64,000 nt of DNA. Source: CAVTRI01 sp963737075. GTDB lineage: Bacteria > Actinomycetota > Acidimicrobiia > Acidimicrobiales > Palsa-688. The notes under the pieces are model-generated. The model was not told the origin of the DNA. It was given only the letters and a program-made list of their open reading frames with translations, and searched no databases. Below are positions 1-7,980 of the stretch, piece by piece. How positions within the stretch are numbered: the first letter of the stretch is position 1; every line of letters begins with the position of its first letter. The position numbers and the translations under genes are program-made. The stretch is from positions 2,356,001 through 2,420,000 of the forward strand of contig CAVTRI010000001.1 of assembly GCA_963737075.1 (NCBI GenBank). Reading direction: 5' to 3'.

Positions 1-1
1 G

Positions 2-970
2 CTGGATGCGATCGCCCAGCAACTGGCCGACGCGGGTGCCCCGCCCGGCAAGGCCGAACCGAAGGTGCAGCGGGCACTCGCCGCCCGCCTGCAAGGCGAA
101 GAACTGAACCGAGCACCGCTCGGTCGCAACAGCACCCTGGCCGACGTGGTGCGGGCCGCGGTCAGGGCGGGCCTCGATCGCCTGCTCGCCCACGATCCCG
201 GCGTGCGCCTCCATCAGGATCCGGAGTTCGTCCACCAGGCACGCGTCGCCACCCGCCGCCTGCGAAGCGATCTGCGCACGCTGCGGGCGGCGGTCGAGCC
301 GGAATGGGTGGGCCCGACGCGCGACGAGCTGCGGTGGTTGGGCGGCCTGCTCGGCGATGTGCGCGACGCCGACGTCCTCGGCGAACGCCTCGAAGGCCGG
401 CGCCCGCTGCTGGCCAACGCTGAGCACCCGGTGCTCGACGTGCTCATCGGCCGGCTCCGGGCTCAGCGCGGCGAGGCCTACGACCGGCTGGACGAGGCCA
501 TGGCCGGAGAGCGGTACTGGGCGGTCCTGGACCGCCTCGAAGCGCCTCCCGTCTCACCCAGCTTCGAGCCGGCCGCCAGCGCACTCGTGCCCTTGATCGA
601 GGGGCCGTGGCGCAAGCTTCGCCGACAGGTGCGGGCCGCAGGCGCCGAACCCAGCGATGCCGACCTGCACCAGATCCGTATCCGGGCCAAGCAGCTCCGA
701 TACGCCGCCGAGGCCGCGGCACCGGTCCTGGGCCGGCCGGTCGCCCAGCTGGCGGATGCCGCCGCCGGCCTCCAAACGGTGCTCGGCGATCATCACGACG
801 CCGTCGTCTCCGAGGAGTGGCTGCGCCGGGCCACCGTGCGAGTCCGCGCCAAGGGGCGTCTGTTGGTGGCCGGCCAGCTGATCGGCTTCGACCGTGAGGA
901 CGCGGCGACTGGCGTGGCGACCTGGCGCAAGTCGTGGAAAGCCGTGCGAAAGGCGCACGCCCAGTTGTGA
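2..970 (+). CDS. CYTH-CHAD domain protein, C-terminal part
   Basis: The frame is open from base 2, so the gene enters from the left edge; the codons before GTG 65 read like the final helix of a CYTH (triphosphate tunnel) domain. The visible ~300 residues are a CHAD domain: an alpha-helical repeat protein with two histidine/arginine-rich helices, HQARVATRRLRSDLRTL in the first half and HQIRIRAKQLRYAAE in the second. CHAD domains bind inorganic polyphosphate through these basic residues (family knowledge). The gene stops one base before the stop codon of the convergent carboxylase gene. A start at GTG 65 giving a CHAD-only protein is possible but less likely than a truncated fusion. Confidence 0.85.
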   Translation: MDAIAQQLADAGAPPGKAEPKVQRALAARLQGEELNRAPLGRNSTLADVVRAAVRAGLDRLLAHDPGVRLHQDPEFVHQARVATRRLRSDLRTLRAAVEPEWVGPTRDELRWLGGLLGDVRDADVLGERLEGRRPLLANAEHPVLDVLIGRLRAQRGEAYDRLDEAMAGERYWAVLDRLEAPPVSPSFEPAASALVPLIEGPWRKLRRQVRAAGAEPSDADLHQIRIRAKQLRYAAEAAAPVLGRPVAQLADAAAGLQTVLGDHHDAVVSEEWLRRATVRVRAKGRLLVAGQLIGFDREDAATGVATWRKSWKAVRKAHAQL

Positions 971-3900
971 TTACCAGGCGTCCACACAGGGGCGCTTCTT
1001 GCCTGACCGGGGAGGGGGCGGCGGGCAGGCGCGCAGCGTCGAGATGATGCGCGAGCGAGTGTCAGCGGGGTCGATCACGTCGTCGATCTCAAACCAGGTG
1101 GCGGTGTTGAGCGCCTTGCCTCGCTCGTACATGCGGGCGACCAGCTCGTCGTAGCGCTCCCGACGAGCGACCGGCTCGTCGATGGCGTCCAGCTCCTTGC
1201 GAAAACCCAGCTGCACTGCGCCCTCCAGGCCCATCCCGCCGAACTCGCCGGTCGGCCACGACACGACAAACAGAGGCGACTTGAAGCTGCCGCCGGCCAT
1301 CGCCTGGGCCCCCAGGCCGTACCCCTTCCGCAGGACCACGGTGAAGAACGGGACCTCTAGGCTGGCTCCGACCACAAACATCCGGCCGAAATGCCGCACC
1401 TGTGCGGTGCGCTCGGCTTCGGGCCCGACCATGAACCCCGGCGTGTCGCAAAGAAACAAGACCGGCAGGTCGTGGGCGTCACAAAGCTGCATAAAACGGG
1501 CTGCTTTGTCTGCACCATCCGCGTCGATGGCACCACCCAAATGGCGTGGGTTGTTGGCGATCAACCCGAGCGGTCGTCCTTCGACGCGGGCGAGGGCGGT
1601 GATCATCCCGGGTGCCCACCCTGGCCGAAGCTCCAAGACGCTTCCAGTATCTGCCATGATGTGGACCACCCGGCGAATATCGTAGATCCGTACTCGGTTT
1701 TCAGGTACGATTGTTCGCAAGAGGCGTTGGTCAGCACAACTCCATTCCGAGACATCTCCTTGGAAGTAGGAGAGGTATTGCTTGGCCATTTTCACCGCCT
1801 CCGCCTCGTTTTTGACGGCGACATCGACCACGCCATTGGGTACTTGGACGCTGAGCGGGCCCACGTCCTCCGGTCGGAACTGGCCCAGCCCGCCGCCCTC
1901 GATCATGGCGGGTCCGGCCATGCCGATGCTGGCGTCGGCGGTAGCAATGATCACGTCGCAGCAGCCGAGCAGCGCCGCGTTGCCGGCGAAGCATCGGCCC
2001 GACACGATGCCGACCAGCGGCACCAGGCCGCTCAGCTCGCCGAAGAGCGCGAACGCCAAGCAGTCCAGCCCGGAGACGCCCCCGGAGTCGGTGTCGCCAG
2101 GCCGACCACCGCCTCCCTCGGCGAACAACACAAGCGGCAGCCGGAGGCGTTCGGCCAGCTCGAACAGGCGGTCCTTCTTGCGGTGGCCCTGGTGGCCCTG
2201 AGTGCCTGCAAGCACCATGTAGTCATAAGAAACAACGCAGCACCGGGAACGTTCGTCGCCGAAGAGGTGCCCGTTGACGTGCGCCGTGCCGCCGATGAGC
2301 CCGTCGGCCGAGGTATTGGCGATCAGGTCTTGCATGCTTCGCCGGGCACGCTGTGAGGCGACGGCCAGCGAGCCGTACTCGACGAAGGTGCCAGGGTCGC
2401 ACAGGTCATAAAGGTTCTCGCGAGCGGTGCGGTGGCCCGTGCGGTGCCGGCGGGCGACCGCCGCTTGTCGGGCGGCATCGCTCGTCTGCGCCTGCCGTTG
2501 TTGCACCTCGGCGAGATCGGACCGGATGGCGTCGAGGTCGACCACCTCCTCCACGGCTCCCGCCTCGCTGATCTCAGCGGTGTCGGCGAGCACCACGAGT
2601 GCCTGCCCGCTGGTCACGGTGTCGCCCGCTCCCACGAGAAGCCGCTCGACCACACCCGCGGCCGGGGCCTCGAGGACGTGCTCCATCTTCATCGACTCCA
2701 GCACGAGAACCGGGCCACCGGCGCCGACGAGGTTCCCGACCTCCGCTACCACGCTGACGACCGTGGCGGGCATGGGAGATGCCACCACTGACCGTCCCTC
2801 CTCCACTGCGATTTCTGGAGAAAGGGACGGGCCTTTCTCCTGATCGTCTTCAACAGGGAGGCGCAGCGCGGGCGGAGGATCATCGAGGAAGCGGCGAAGC
2901 CGGGTATCGAGGAACCCGGTTGTCGCCCGCCCGGCCCGGAAGTCGCGGTCGGCCAGGATGGCCCGCAGCAGTCCGGTGTTGACCTCCACACCCCCCACTG
3001 CCAGGTCGGCCAGGGCGCGCTCAGCCCGGCCGGCCGCCACCGTCAGGTCGGACGACGGCGACCACGCGATCACCTTTGCCAGCAGCGAGTCGAACGCCGG
3101 GTTCGTCGGGTAGCCGGCGTAGGCGTGGGTGTCGACGCGCACCCCCGGGCCGCCGGGGATGGCGAGCGCCGTGATGGTGCCCGCCTCCGCATGCAGGCTT
3201 CCGTCAGGAAGCACCCGTTCGGTGTTCACCCGGGCCTCGATCGCCGTCCCGCGTATCGGGGGGGCTTCGATCAGTCCAAGGTCTGCCAGCGACAAGCCGC
3301 CAGCAAGGTGCAGCTGCACGGCGACCAGATCGACACCAGTCACCGCTTCGGTGACCGTGTGCTCGACCTGCAGGCGGGGATTGATCTCCATGAACACCGC
3401 CCCGCCGTCCGAACCAACCAGGAACTCCACGGTCGCCACGCCGACGAGCCCGGCAGCGCGGCCCAGCCGTACGGCGGCGGCCGTCAGTTCGGCCTCGGTT
3501 CCCGCAGGAAGCTGGGGCGCCGGCGCCACCTCGATCAGCTTCTGGTGGCGACGCTGCACACTGCAATCGCGTGTGCCGAGGTGGGTGATCGCTCCCCCGC
3601 TGTCACCCGCCAGTTGCACCTCCACGTGACGGGCGTCGGGAACCAGTTGTTCCACGTAGACGTCTTCTCGGCCGAAGGCAGCCGCCGCCTCGGACCGACA
3701 GCGCTCGATCGCCTCGCCGAGCTCAGCCCGGTCCGTCACGACGCGGATCCCCCGCCCCCCGCCACCCGCAACCGCCTTGATCATGACCGACGCTCCCGCG
3801 CCGAGCAGGTCCCAAAACGCCTCCGCCTCTGCCGTCTCTTTCAATGCCTCGGTAGCGGCCGCGACCGGGATGTCGCAGTCGCGTGCCAGCTGGCGGGCGG

Positions 3901-4252
3901 CGACCTTGTCGCCGGCGAGGCTCAGCAGCGCTGGGGGAGGGCCGATCCACAGCAGGCCCGCTTCGCTACAGGCCTCGGCCAGTGCCGGGTCCTCGCTCAG
4001 AAACCCCCAGCCGGGGTGGATCGCGGTCGCCCCCGCGGCCAACGCGGCGTCGACCACGGCTACCGGGTCGAGGTAGGCGCCGGGGCCCCGCCCGGGCAGG
4101 GTGACCGTACGGTCAGCGAGGCGGGTGTGCAGACAGGCGCTGTCGTCGTTGCTGGCCACCGCCAACGTGCCCCAGCCAAGCTCGGCGGCGGTCCGCAAGA
4201 CGCGAACCGCCACCTCCCCTCGGTTGGCCACCAACAGCACGCCCGGGTTCAT
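971..4252 (-). CDS. Single-chain acyl-CoA carboxylase (biotin carboxylase + biotin carrier + carboxyltransferase)
   Basis: A 1093-residue multidomain enzyme that would carboxylate an acyl-CoA with bicarbonate and ATP. Residues 1-450 are biotin carboxylase with the ATP-grasp glycine loop GGGGRG (163-168) and EINPRLQVEHT (289-299). A biotin carrier follows with ESMKMEH (519-525; K522 is the biotin site). Residues ~600-1080 are an acyl-CoA carboxyltransferase of the AccD/PccB type. Most actinobacteria split these activities over separate AccA and AccD subunits; the one-chain layout resembles the long-chain acyl-CoA carboxylase described from Mycobacterium avium subsp. paratuberculosis. Substrate chain length cannot be read from sequence. 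ATG start with GGGAGG upstream. It is convergent with the CHAD gene and not overlapping. Confidence 0.93.
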   Translation of the reverse strand: MNPGVLLVANRGEVAVRVLRTAAELGWGTLAVASNDDSACLHTRLADRTVTLPGRGPGAYLDPVAVVDAALAAGATAIHPGWGFLSEDPALAEACSEAGLLWIGPPPALLSLAGDKVAARQLARDCDIPVAAATEALKETAEAEAFWDLLGAGASVMIKAVAGGGGRGIRVVTDRAELGEAIERCRSEAAAAFGREDVYVEQLVPDARHVEVQLAGDSGGAITHLGTRDCSVQRRHQKLIEVAPAPQLPAGTEAELTAAAVRLGRAAGLVGVATVEFLVGSDGGAVFMEINPRLQVEHTVTEAVTGVDLVAVQLHLAGGLSLADLGLIEAPPIRGTAIEARVNTERVLPDGSLHAEAGTITALAIPGGPGVRVDTHAYAGYPTNPAFDSLLAKVIAWSPSSDLTVAAGRAERALADLAVGGVEVNTGLLRAILADRDFRAGRATTGFLDTRLRRFLDDPPPALRLPVEDDQEKGPSLSPEIAVEEGRSVVASPMPATVVSVVAEVGNLVGAGGPVLVLESMKMEHVLEAPAAGVVERLLVGAGDTVTSGQALVVLADTAEISEAGAVEEVVDLDAIRSDLAEVQQRQAQTSDAARQAAVARRHRTGHRTARENLYDLCDPGTFVEYGSLAVASQRARRSMQDLIANTSADGLIGGTAHVNGHLFGDERSRCCVVSYDYMVLAGTQGHQGHRKKDRLFELAERLRLPLVLFAEGGGGRPGDTDSGGVSGLDCLAFALFGELSGLVPLVGIVSGRCFAGNAALLGCCDVIIATADASIGMAGPAMIEGGGLGQFRPEDVGPLSVQVPNGVVDVAVKNEAEAVKMAKQYLSYFQGDVSEWSCADQRLLRTIVPENRVRIYDIRRVVHIMADTGSVLELRPGWAPGMITALARVEGRPLGLIANNPRHLGGAIDADGADKAARFMQLCDAHDLPVLFLCDTPGFMVGPEAERTAQVRHFGRMFVVGASLEVPFFTVVLRKGYGLGAQAMAGGSFKSPLFVVSWPTGEFGGMGLEGAVQLGFRKELDAIDEPVARRERYDELVARMYERGKALNTATWFEIDDVIDPADTRSRIISTLRACPPPPPRSGKKRPCVDAW

Positions 4253-4303
4253 CTCGCTCGCTTCCTCCCGCGTCTCACCTGGCCCGCCACCCTACGGGCC
4301 GGC

Positions 4304-5326
4304 CTAGTCGAGCCGGACGATCGTGGTGCCGGTGGTGGTCCCTCCGAGCAGGTCGACGAATGCTTGTGGGGCCGATTCGAGGCCCCGGTACTCGGTCGTA
4401 TGCGGGCGCAGCCGGCCATCGGCGACCAGGCGGCCGAGCTGGCGGCGGGCGGCATCAAAGCGGTGAGCGAAGTCGAAGACGAGGAAGCCTTCCATCCGCA
4501 CCCGGTTGTTGACCAGAAGCCCGGGGACCCCCCGCGGTCCGGGGCCGGGTGTCGATGTGTCGTACGCGGAGACGGCCCCGCAGCAGACGATTCGGCCGCC
4601 GGTCGCCATCCGGAACAGCGCCGACCCGAGTACATCGCCGCCGGTGTTGTCGAAATAGACGTCTACCCGATCGGGCGTGGCGGCGCGGAAACGGTCCCGG
4701 AAGTCGTCCCCCCGCCGGTTGATCGCGACGTCGAAACCAAGCTCATCGACGAGGAACGCGCACTTCTCGTCCGATCCGGCGACACCGACGACGCGGCAAC
4801 CGGCGAGGCGTGCCAGCTGGCCGACCAGGTGGCCGACAGAGCCCGCCGCGGCCGACACCAGCACCGTCTGCCCCGGCTCGGGCCGCCCGACGGTGAACAG
4901 CCCGAAATACGCGGTCATCCCGTTGGTACCGAACACGCCGAGATGGTGTGCCGGATCCGTGTCTCCTGGCACCACCCGCAGATCGCGTGCGTACATGACC
5001 GCCTGGTCCTGCCAGCCGGTCTGACCGACCACGAGGTCACCGGGTTGGATGCCGTCCGCACGGGACTGCAACACCTCCGCAACGCCCGTTCCGCCCATGA
5101 CCACACCGGTCTCGGGTGCTCCGGCGTAGCTCGCGCTGCCCTGCAGGCCTGCGCGTTGGCCGGCACCGATGGTGAGGGTCATGACCCTCACCAGGACCTG
5201 ACCCGGACCCGGTTCGCCAACCGGTGCTGTCTCGACGCGAAACTCCCCGCCCGTCAACGCCCCTTCCGGGAGGCGGTCGACGATCACCCGTTTGGCGGTC
5301 AATTTGTCCATGCGTGGCATCGTCAC
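4304..5326 (-). CDS. NADP-dependent zinc-free MDR oxidoreductase (CurA/leukotriene B4 dehydrogenase-like)
   Basis: 340 residues, the normal length for zinc-independent medium-chain dehydrogenase/reductases that reduce alpha,beta-unsaturated carbonyls with NADPH. The Rossmann nucleotide-binding turn AAAGSVG is at residues 159-165, and the FDNTGGDVLGSAL stretch after it is typical of the LTB4DH/CurA branch. No zinc-ligand cysteines are present. It lies about 50 bp upstream of the carboxylase on the same strand, so co-transcription is plausible, perhaps in acyl-CoA or polyketide-like metabolism, but the substrate is unknown. Confidence 0.88.
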   Translation of the reverse strand: MTMPRMDKLTAKRVIVDRLPEGALTGGEFRVETAPVGEPGPGQVLVRVMTLTIGAGQRAGLQGSASYAGAPETGVVMGGTGVAEVLQSRADGIQPGDLVVGQTGWQDQAVMYARDLRVVPGDTDPAHHLGVFGTNGMTAYFGLFTVGRPEPGQTVLVSAAAGSVGHLVGQLARLAGCRVVGVAGSDEKCAFLVDELGFDVAINRRGDDFRDRFRAATPDRVDVYFDNTGGDVLGSALFRMATGGRIVCCGAVSAYDTSTPGPGPRGVPGLLVNNRVRMEGFLVFDFAHRFDAARRQLGRLVADGRLRPHTTEYRGLESAPQAFVDLLGGTTTGTTIVRLD

Positions 5327-5355
5327 TCCTGAACTGTGTCATGTGGCCGGCAGGG

Positions 5356-5428
5356 TGGGCCCGGCAGGGATCGAACCTGCGACCAAAGGATTATGAGTCC
5401 CCCGCTCTGACCACTGAGCTACGGGCCC
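5356..5428 (-). tRNA. ileX: tRNA-Ile2 (anticodon CAT, lysidine type)
   Basis: A 73-base cloverleaf on the minus strand: acceptor GGGCCCG/CGGGCCC, D arm GCTC/GAGC, anticodon loop CTCATAA, T arm GCAGG-TTCGATC-CCTGC, discriminator A. CCA is not encoded (the next bases are CCC). Anticodon CAT could mean Met, but the GACTCATAATC anticodon context and the C4-G69 and C5-G68 pairs match tRNA-Ile2, whose C34 is converted to lysidine by TilS to read AUA. Its 5' end faces the recombinase gene. Confidence 0.93.
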
Positions 5429-5527
5429 GCAAAATTGCCTTAGTTTCCAACCGCTTCTTGCTTACCGGCTCCTTCCGGTACCGAGCATAGCGCTCGTACA
5501 GCAGGGGATTGTGGAAGCATAGGGGGT

Positions 5528-6496
5528 GTGACGCGAGCGCTGCCGCCGCCGCTGGAGGACGCTTGGTCTGACTTCGCCCGGTCCCGTGCCCGCAAGGGGC
5601 GGTCGGTGCACACCCTCAAGGTGTACCGCAAGAGCTACGAGCAGTTCTGGCGTTGGGCTGAGACCGAGGGATTTCCCCCGGATCCGGGCATGGTCACTCA
5701 CCGGGACGTGAACGCCTGGACGTCCGCGATGGTGGGCGCGCCGCTGGTGCGTAACGGCAAGGTGACCTTCGACATCGACCCCGATACCGGCGAAAAGGCA
5801 CCCCGGTTGATCCGGCCGAACACAGTGCGTATCCGCTGGCAGAACCTGCGACCATTCTTCTCGTGGTGGGCACACGAAATGGAAGAGACTAATCCATTCG
5901 ACAAGGCGGATGTACCCCGTCTGGAGGACCACCCGGTCCCTGTCGTCGCGCTCGACAACGTGCGGGCGATGCTGCTCGCTTGTGCCAGCTCCGACTTCGA
6001 GGCCCGCCGGGACACTGCGATCATCCGCTTCCTGATCGACACCGGCGCACGCGTTGGCGAGCTGGTCGCCATGACCGTTGACAGCTGGGACCGCCGCCAA
6101 GACCTGGTGACCCTCACGGGCAAGACCGGCACCCGGATTGTGCCAGTGTCGCCATCAACTGGGGAGGCCCTGGCCCGCTACGTCAGGGTGCGTCAGCGCC
6201 AGTCTCACGCCCGTTCCAAGGCGTTGTGGATCGGCAACCGCGGGCCCCTGAGCAACAGTGGCGTGGCCCAGATGCTCAACCGCCGAGCTGACCAAGCCGA
6301 AGTCCCACGGCTGCACCCGCACGTGTTTCGTCACTCGTGGGCGCACGAGCTGAAGCAGGCGGGGGCGTCCGAGGGTGACCTGATGGCCCTGGGCGGCTGG
6401 ACCACGTCGGCGATGGTCCACCGCTACGGAAGATCCGCCGCGGTGGCGCGGGCGCAAGAGACGGGTCGGCGCATCGCTCTCGGCGACCAGCTCTGA
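5528..6496 (+). CDS. Tyrosine recombinase/integrase (XerC/D-like)
   Basis: A 322-residue site-specific recombinase with an N-terminal SAM-like core-binding domain (about 1-125) and a C-terminal catalytic domain. Catalytic residues are visible: R175 in TGARVGELV, K199 in LTGKTG, H265 and R268 in HPHVFRH, W291 and nucleophile Y300 in GGWTTSAMVHRYG. GTG start at 5528; GTG 5526 lies in another frame. The gene lies 100 bp from the 5' end of tRNA-Ile2 and just ahead of hicAB, so it is more likely the integrase of a small decayed element than the housekeeping XerC, although the domain layout fits either. Confidence 0.88.
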   Translation: MTRALPPPLEDAWSDFARSRARKGRSVHTLKVYRKSYEQFWRWAETEGFPPDPGMVTHRDVNAWTSAMVGAPLVRNGKVTFDIDPDTGEKAPRLIRPNTVRIRWQNLRPFFSWWAHEMEETNPFDKADVPRLEDHPVPVVALDNVRAMLLACASSDFEARRDTAIIRFLIDTGARVGELVAMTVDSWDRRQDLVTLTGKTGTRIVPVSPSTGEALARYVRVRQRQSHARSKALWIGNRGPLSNSGVAQMLNRRADQAEVPRLHPHVFRHSWAHELKQAGASEGDLMALGGWTTSAMVHRYGRSAAVARAQETGRRIALGDQL

Positions 6497-6509
6497 ACAG
6501 CGTGGCCGT

Positions 6510-6714
6510 ATGAAGGTCAGTGAGGTGATCCGGCTTCTCGAGGAGGACGGTTGGTACTTCGCCGGCCAGCGAGGAAGTCACCGCCAATACCGGCACCCCA
6601 ACCAAGCCGGGGAGGGTCACTGTGGCCGGCAAGCCGAGCGACGAGGTAGCTGCCGGTACGCTGGGAAGCATCTACCGCCGGGCTGGCATTCGAAGGGAGG
6701 ATCGCGACAAGTGA
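6510..6714 (+). pseudogene. hicA: HicA-family mRNA interferase toxin, frameshifted
   Basis: Codons from ATG 6510 give the N-terminal half of HicA (start MKVSEVIRLLEEDGWY, then GSHRQYRHP with the catalytic histidine). The frame then breaks at the run CCCCAACCAAG (6597-6606). Moving by one base restores the family continuation TKPGRVTVAGKPSDEV down to a stop at 6712-6714. Removing one A at 6600/6601 gives an intact protein of about 67 residues. As written, the first frame runs on into hicB and would make an artificial 137-residue HicA'-HicB fusion. HicA is a dsRBD-fold ribonuclease neutralised by HicB. Either the toxin is dead or there is one surplus base in the sequence. Confidence 0.85.
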
Positions 6715-6923
6715 GCACCTGGGCTGTGGTGTACGAACGAACCTCCACAGGGTGGAGCGCCTATGTGCCGGCGCTACCTGGGCTGGTCGCCACCGGCGCG
6801 ACCCGATCCGAGGTCGAACAGCTCATCCGCGATGGCATCCCCTTGCACCTGGAGGGCCTAGCCGAAGACGGCCTGCCCATTCCCGACCCGGCCAGCGTCG
6901 AAGCGGAGGCAGTCGCCGTCTGA
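6711..6923 (+). CDS. hicB: HicB-family antitoxin, short form
   Basis: A 70-residue protein beginning at GTG 6711, which overlaps the expected hicA stop by four bases (GTGA), the normal coupling for hicAB. The sequence TWAVVYERTSTGWSAYVPAL followed by GLVATGATRSEVEQLIRDGI is the partially degraded RNase-H-like fold of HicB. No C-terminal DNA-binding helix-turn-helix or ribbon-helix-helix is present, so it belongs to the short single-domain antitoxins. It lies directly downstream of the recombinase and the broken toxin gene and is the only intact half of the pair. Confidence 0.82.
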   Translation: MSTWAVVYERTSTGWSAYVPALPGLVATGATRSEVEQLIRDGIPLHLEGLAEDGLPIPDPASVEAEAVAV

Positions 6924-7320
6924 ACCTCCGGCCGAACGGTACGTCCGCGTCGGGCTATCACCTTCGGCGCCGACTGTTTGAGCACCGATGACGTGGTGCA
7001 CGTCGTGTTCGACTTGCAGAGGATGCGGGAAGAGGATGCGGGTTTGCCGGGCGCGGAGTCGGCGGGGTCAGGGGCGGCTGGCGACCTGCGGCGCACCCTC
7101 TCCTCCTTCCTTGCGCTGGCGGCGGGCTCGGGCGGACTTGGCGGCCAGGTCGGCGAAGTATGCCTTGCGGGCACACTCGACGTGGGTTCTGCGTCCGCGA
7201 AGCCGTTCCCGATTCGCTCGGGGTGGTTGACGGGTAGGCGGGTCTTCGTGACGTGCGCGTGAACCTCTCAGCACGTTCGCGACATGAAGCTTGAGTCGAC
7301 TGCTGGCGGACCGCCGGTCT
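6924..7320 (-). other. Region without a recognisable gene; possible remnant
   Basis: No family was recognised in these ~400 bases. On the minus strand a short stretch (about 7080-7200) reads HVECARKAYFADLAAKSAR, which has the composition of a real basic helical C-terminus but no credible start. I treat it as decayed DNA at the edge of the recombinase/hicAB segment. Confidence 0.35.
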
Positions 7321-7980
7321 TTAGATGAGATCGTGTTCGTAGGCGTATGTGACCGCGTGTGCCCGGTCATGGGCCCCGATCTTGGCGAAGAGGTGGTTGA
7401 TGTGGGTTTTGACCGTGGACTCGTTTACGAACAGTCGCTCGGCTATCTGGGCATTGGTCAGCCCTTGGGCGATGAGGGTCAGCACCTCCGCCTCTCGAGA
7501 TGTAAGGCCATCGGGAAGGAACGCCACGTGTTCGCTCTGCCGCGGTGGAGGGCTTTTGGCGATGGCCTCCAGGAGGTGGTGCTGCACTGCGGGGTCTATG
7601 GCAGCCTGCCCCTGGATGAGTTGGCGCAGCGCCTGATGAATTTCCTCTGCACCGGCATCTTTGGTCAGATAGCCGCGGGCACCGGCGCGCAGCGCGTCGA
7701 GAACCGAGCGATCGTCGGCGTAGGTGGTGAGCACGAGCACCTTGACGCGCGGTGCTTCGGCCTGCAGCCGCCGGGTGGCCTCCACCCCATCACAGCGGGG
7801 CATGCGCAAATCCATGAGCACGACGTCGGCGCCGCCAGCGATGGCGAGCCGGACCGCTTCTTCGCCGTCGGCGGCGACACCTGCCACCTCCACGTCGTGG
7901 AGCAGGCCCAATAGCGTGCGCAGCCCCTCCCGGACGACGCGCTGATCGTCGGCGACCACCACCCGGATGACCTGGCTCAT
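7321..7980 (-). CDS. NarL/FixJ-type response regulator
   Basis: 219 residues: an N-terminal receiver domain (about 5-120) with acidic pocket DD near 11-12, phosphoacceptor D57 in VVLMDLRMP, and conserved T/K (VLTTYAD, TKDAG); then a LuxR-type helix-turn-helix (about 155-200, LTSREAEVLTLIAQGLTNAQ). The start is ATG 7980, which overlaps the stop of the upstream kinase gene as ATGA (7977-7980). A longer upstream extension in the same frame lies entirely inside the kinase gene and is not homologous. It acts as a DNA-binding transcription factor phosphorylated by the partner kinase. Confidence 0.93.
   Translation of the reverse strand: MSQVIRVVVADDQRVVREGLRTLLGLLHDVEVAGVAADGEEAVRLAIAGGADVVLMDLRMPRCDGVEATRRLQAEAPRVKVLVLTTYADDRSVLDALRAGARGYLTKDAGAEEIHQALRQLIQGQAAIDPAVQHHLLEAIAKSPPPRQSEHVAFLPDGLTSREAEVLTLIAQGLTNAQIAERLFVNESTVKTHINHLFAKIGAHDRAHAVTYAYEHDLI

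Noticed and set aside
3125..5332. 735-codon open frame on the plus strand
   Set aside because: It is antisense to the carboxylase and the MDR oxidoreductase, both of which have clear domains; long antisense frames are common in high-GC DNA and this one has no recognisable motif.
5356..5428. Integrase attachment site in tRNA-Ile2
   Set aside because: The recombinase is on the 5' side of the tRNA and I found no duplicated tRNA 3' end near 7.3 kb.
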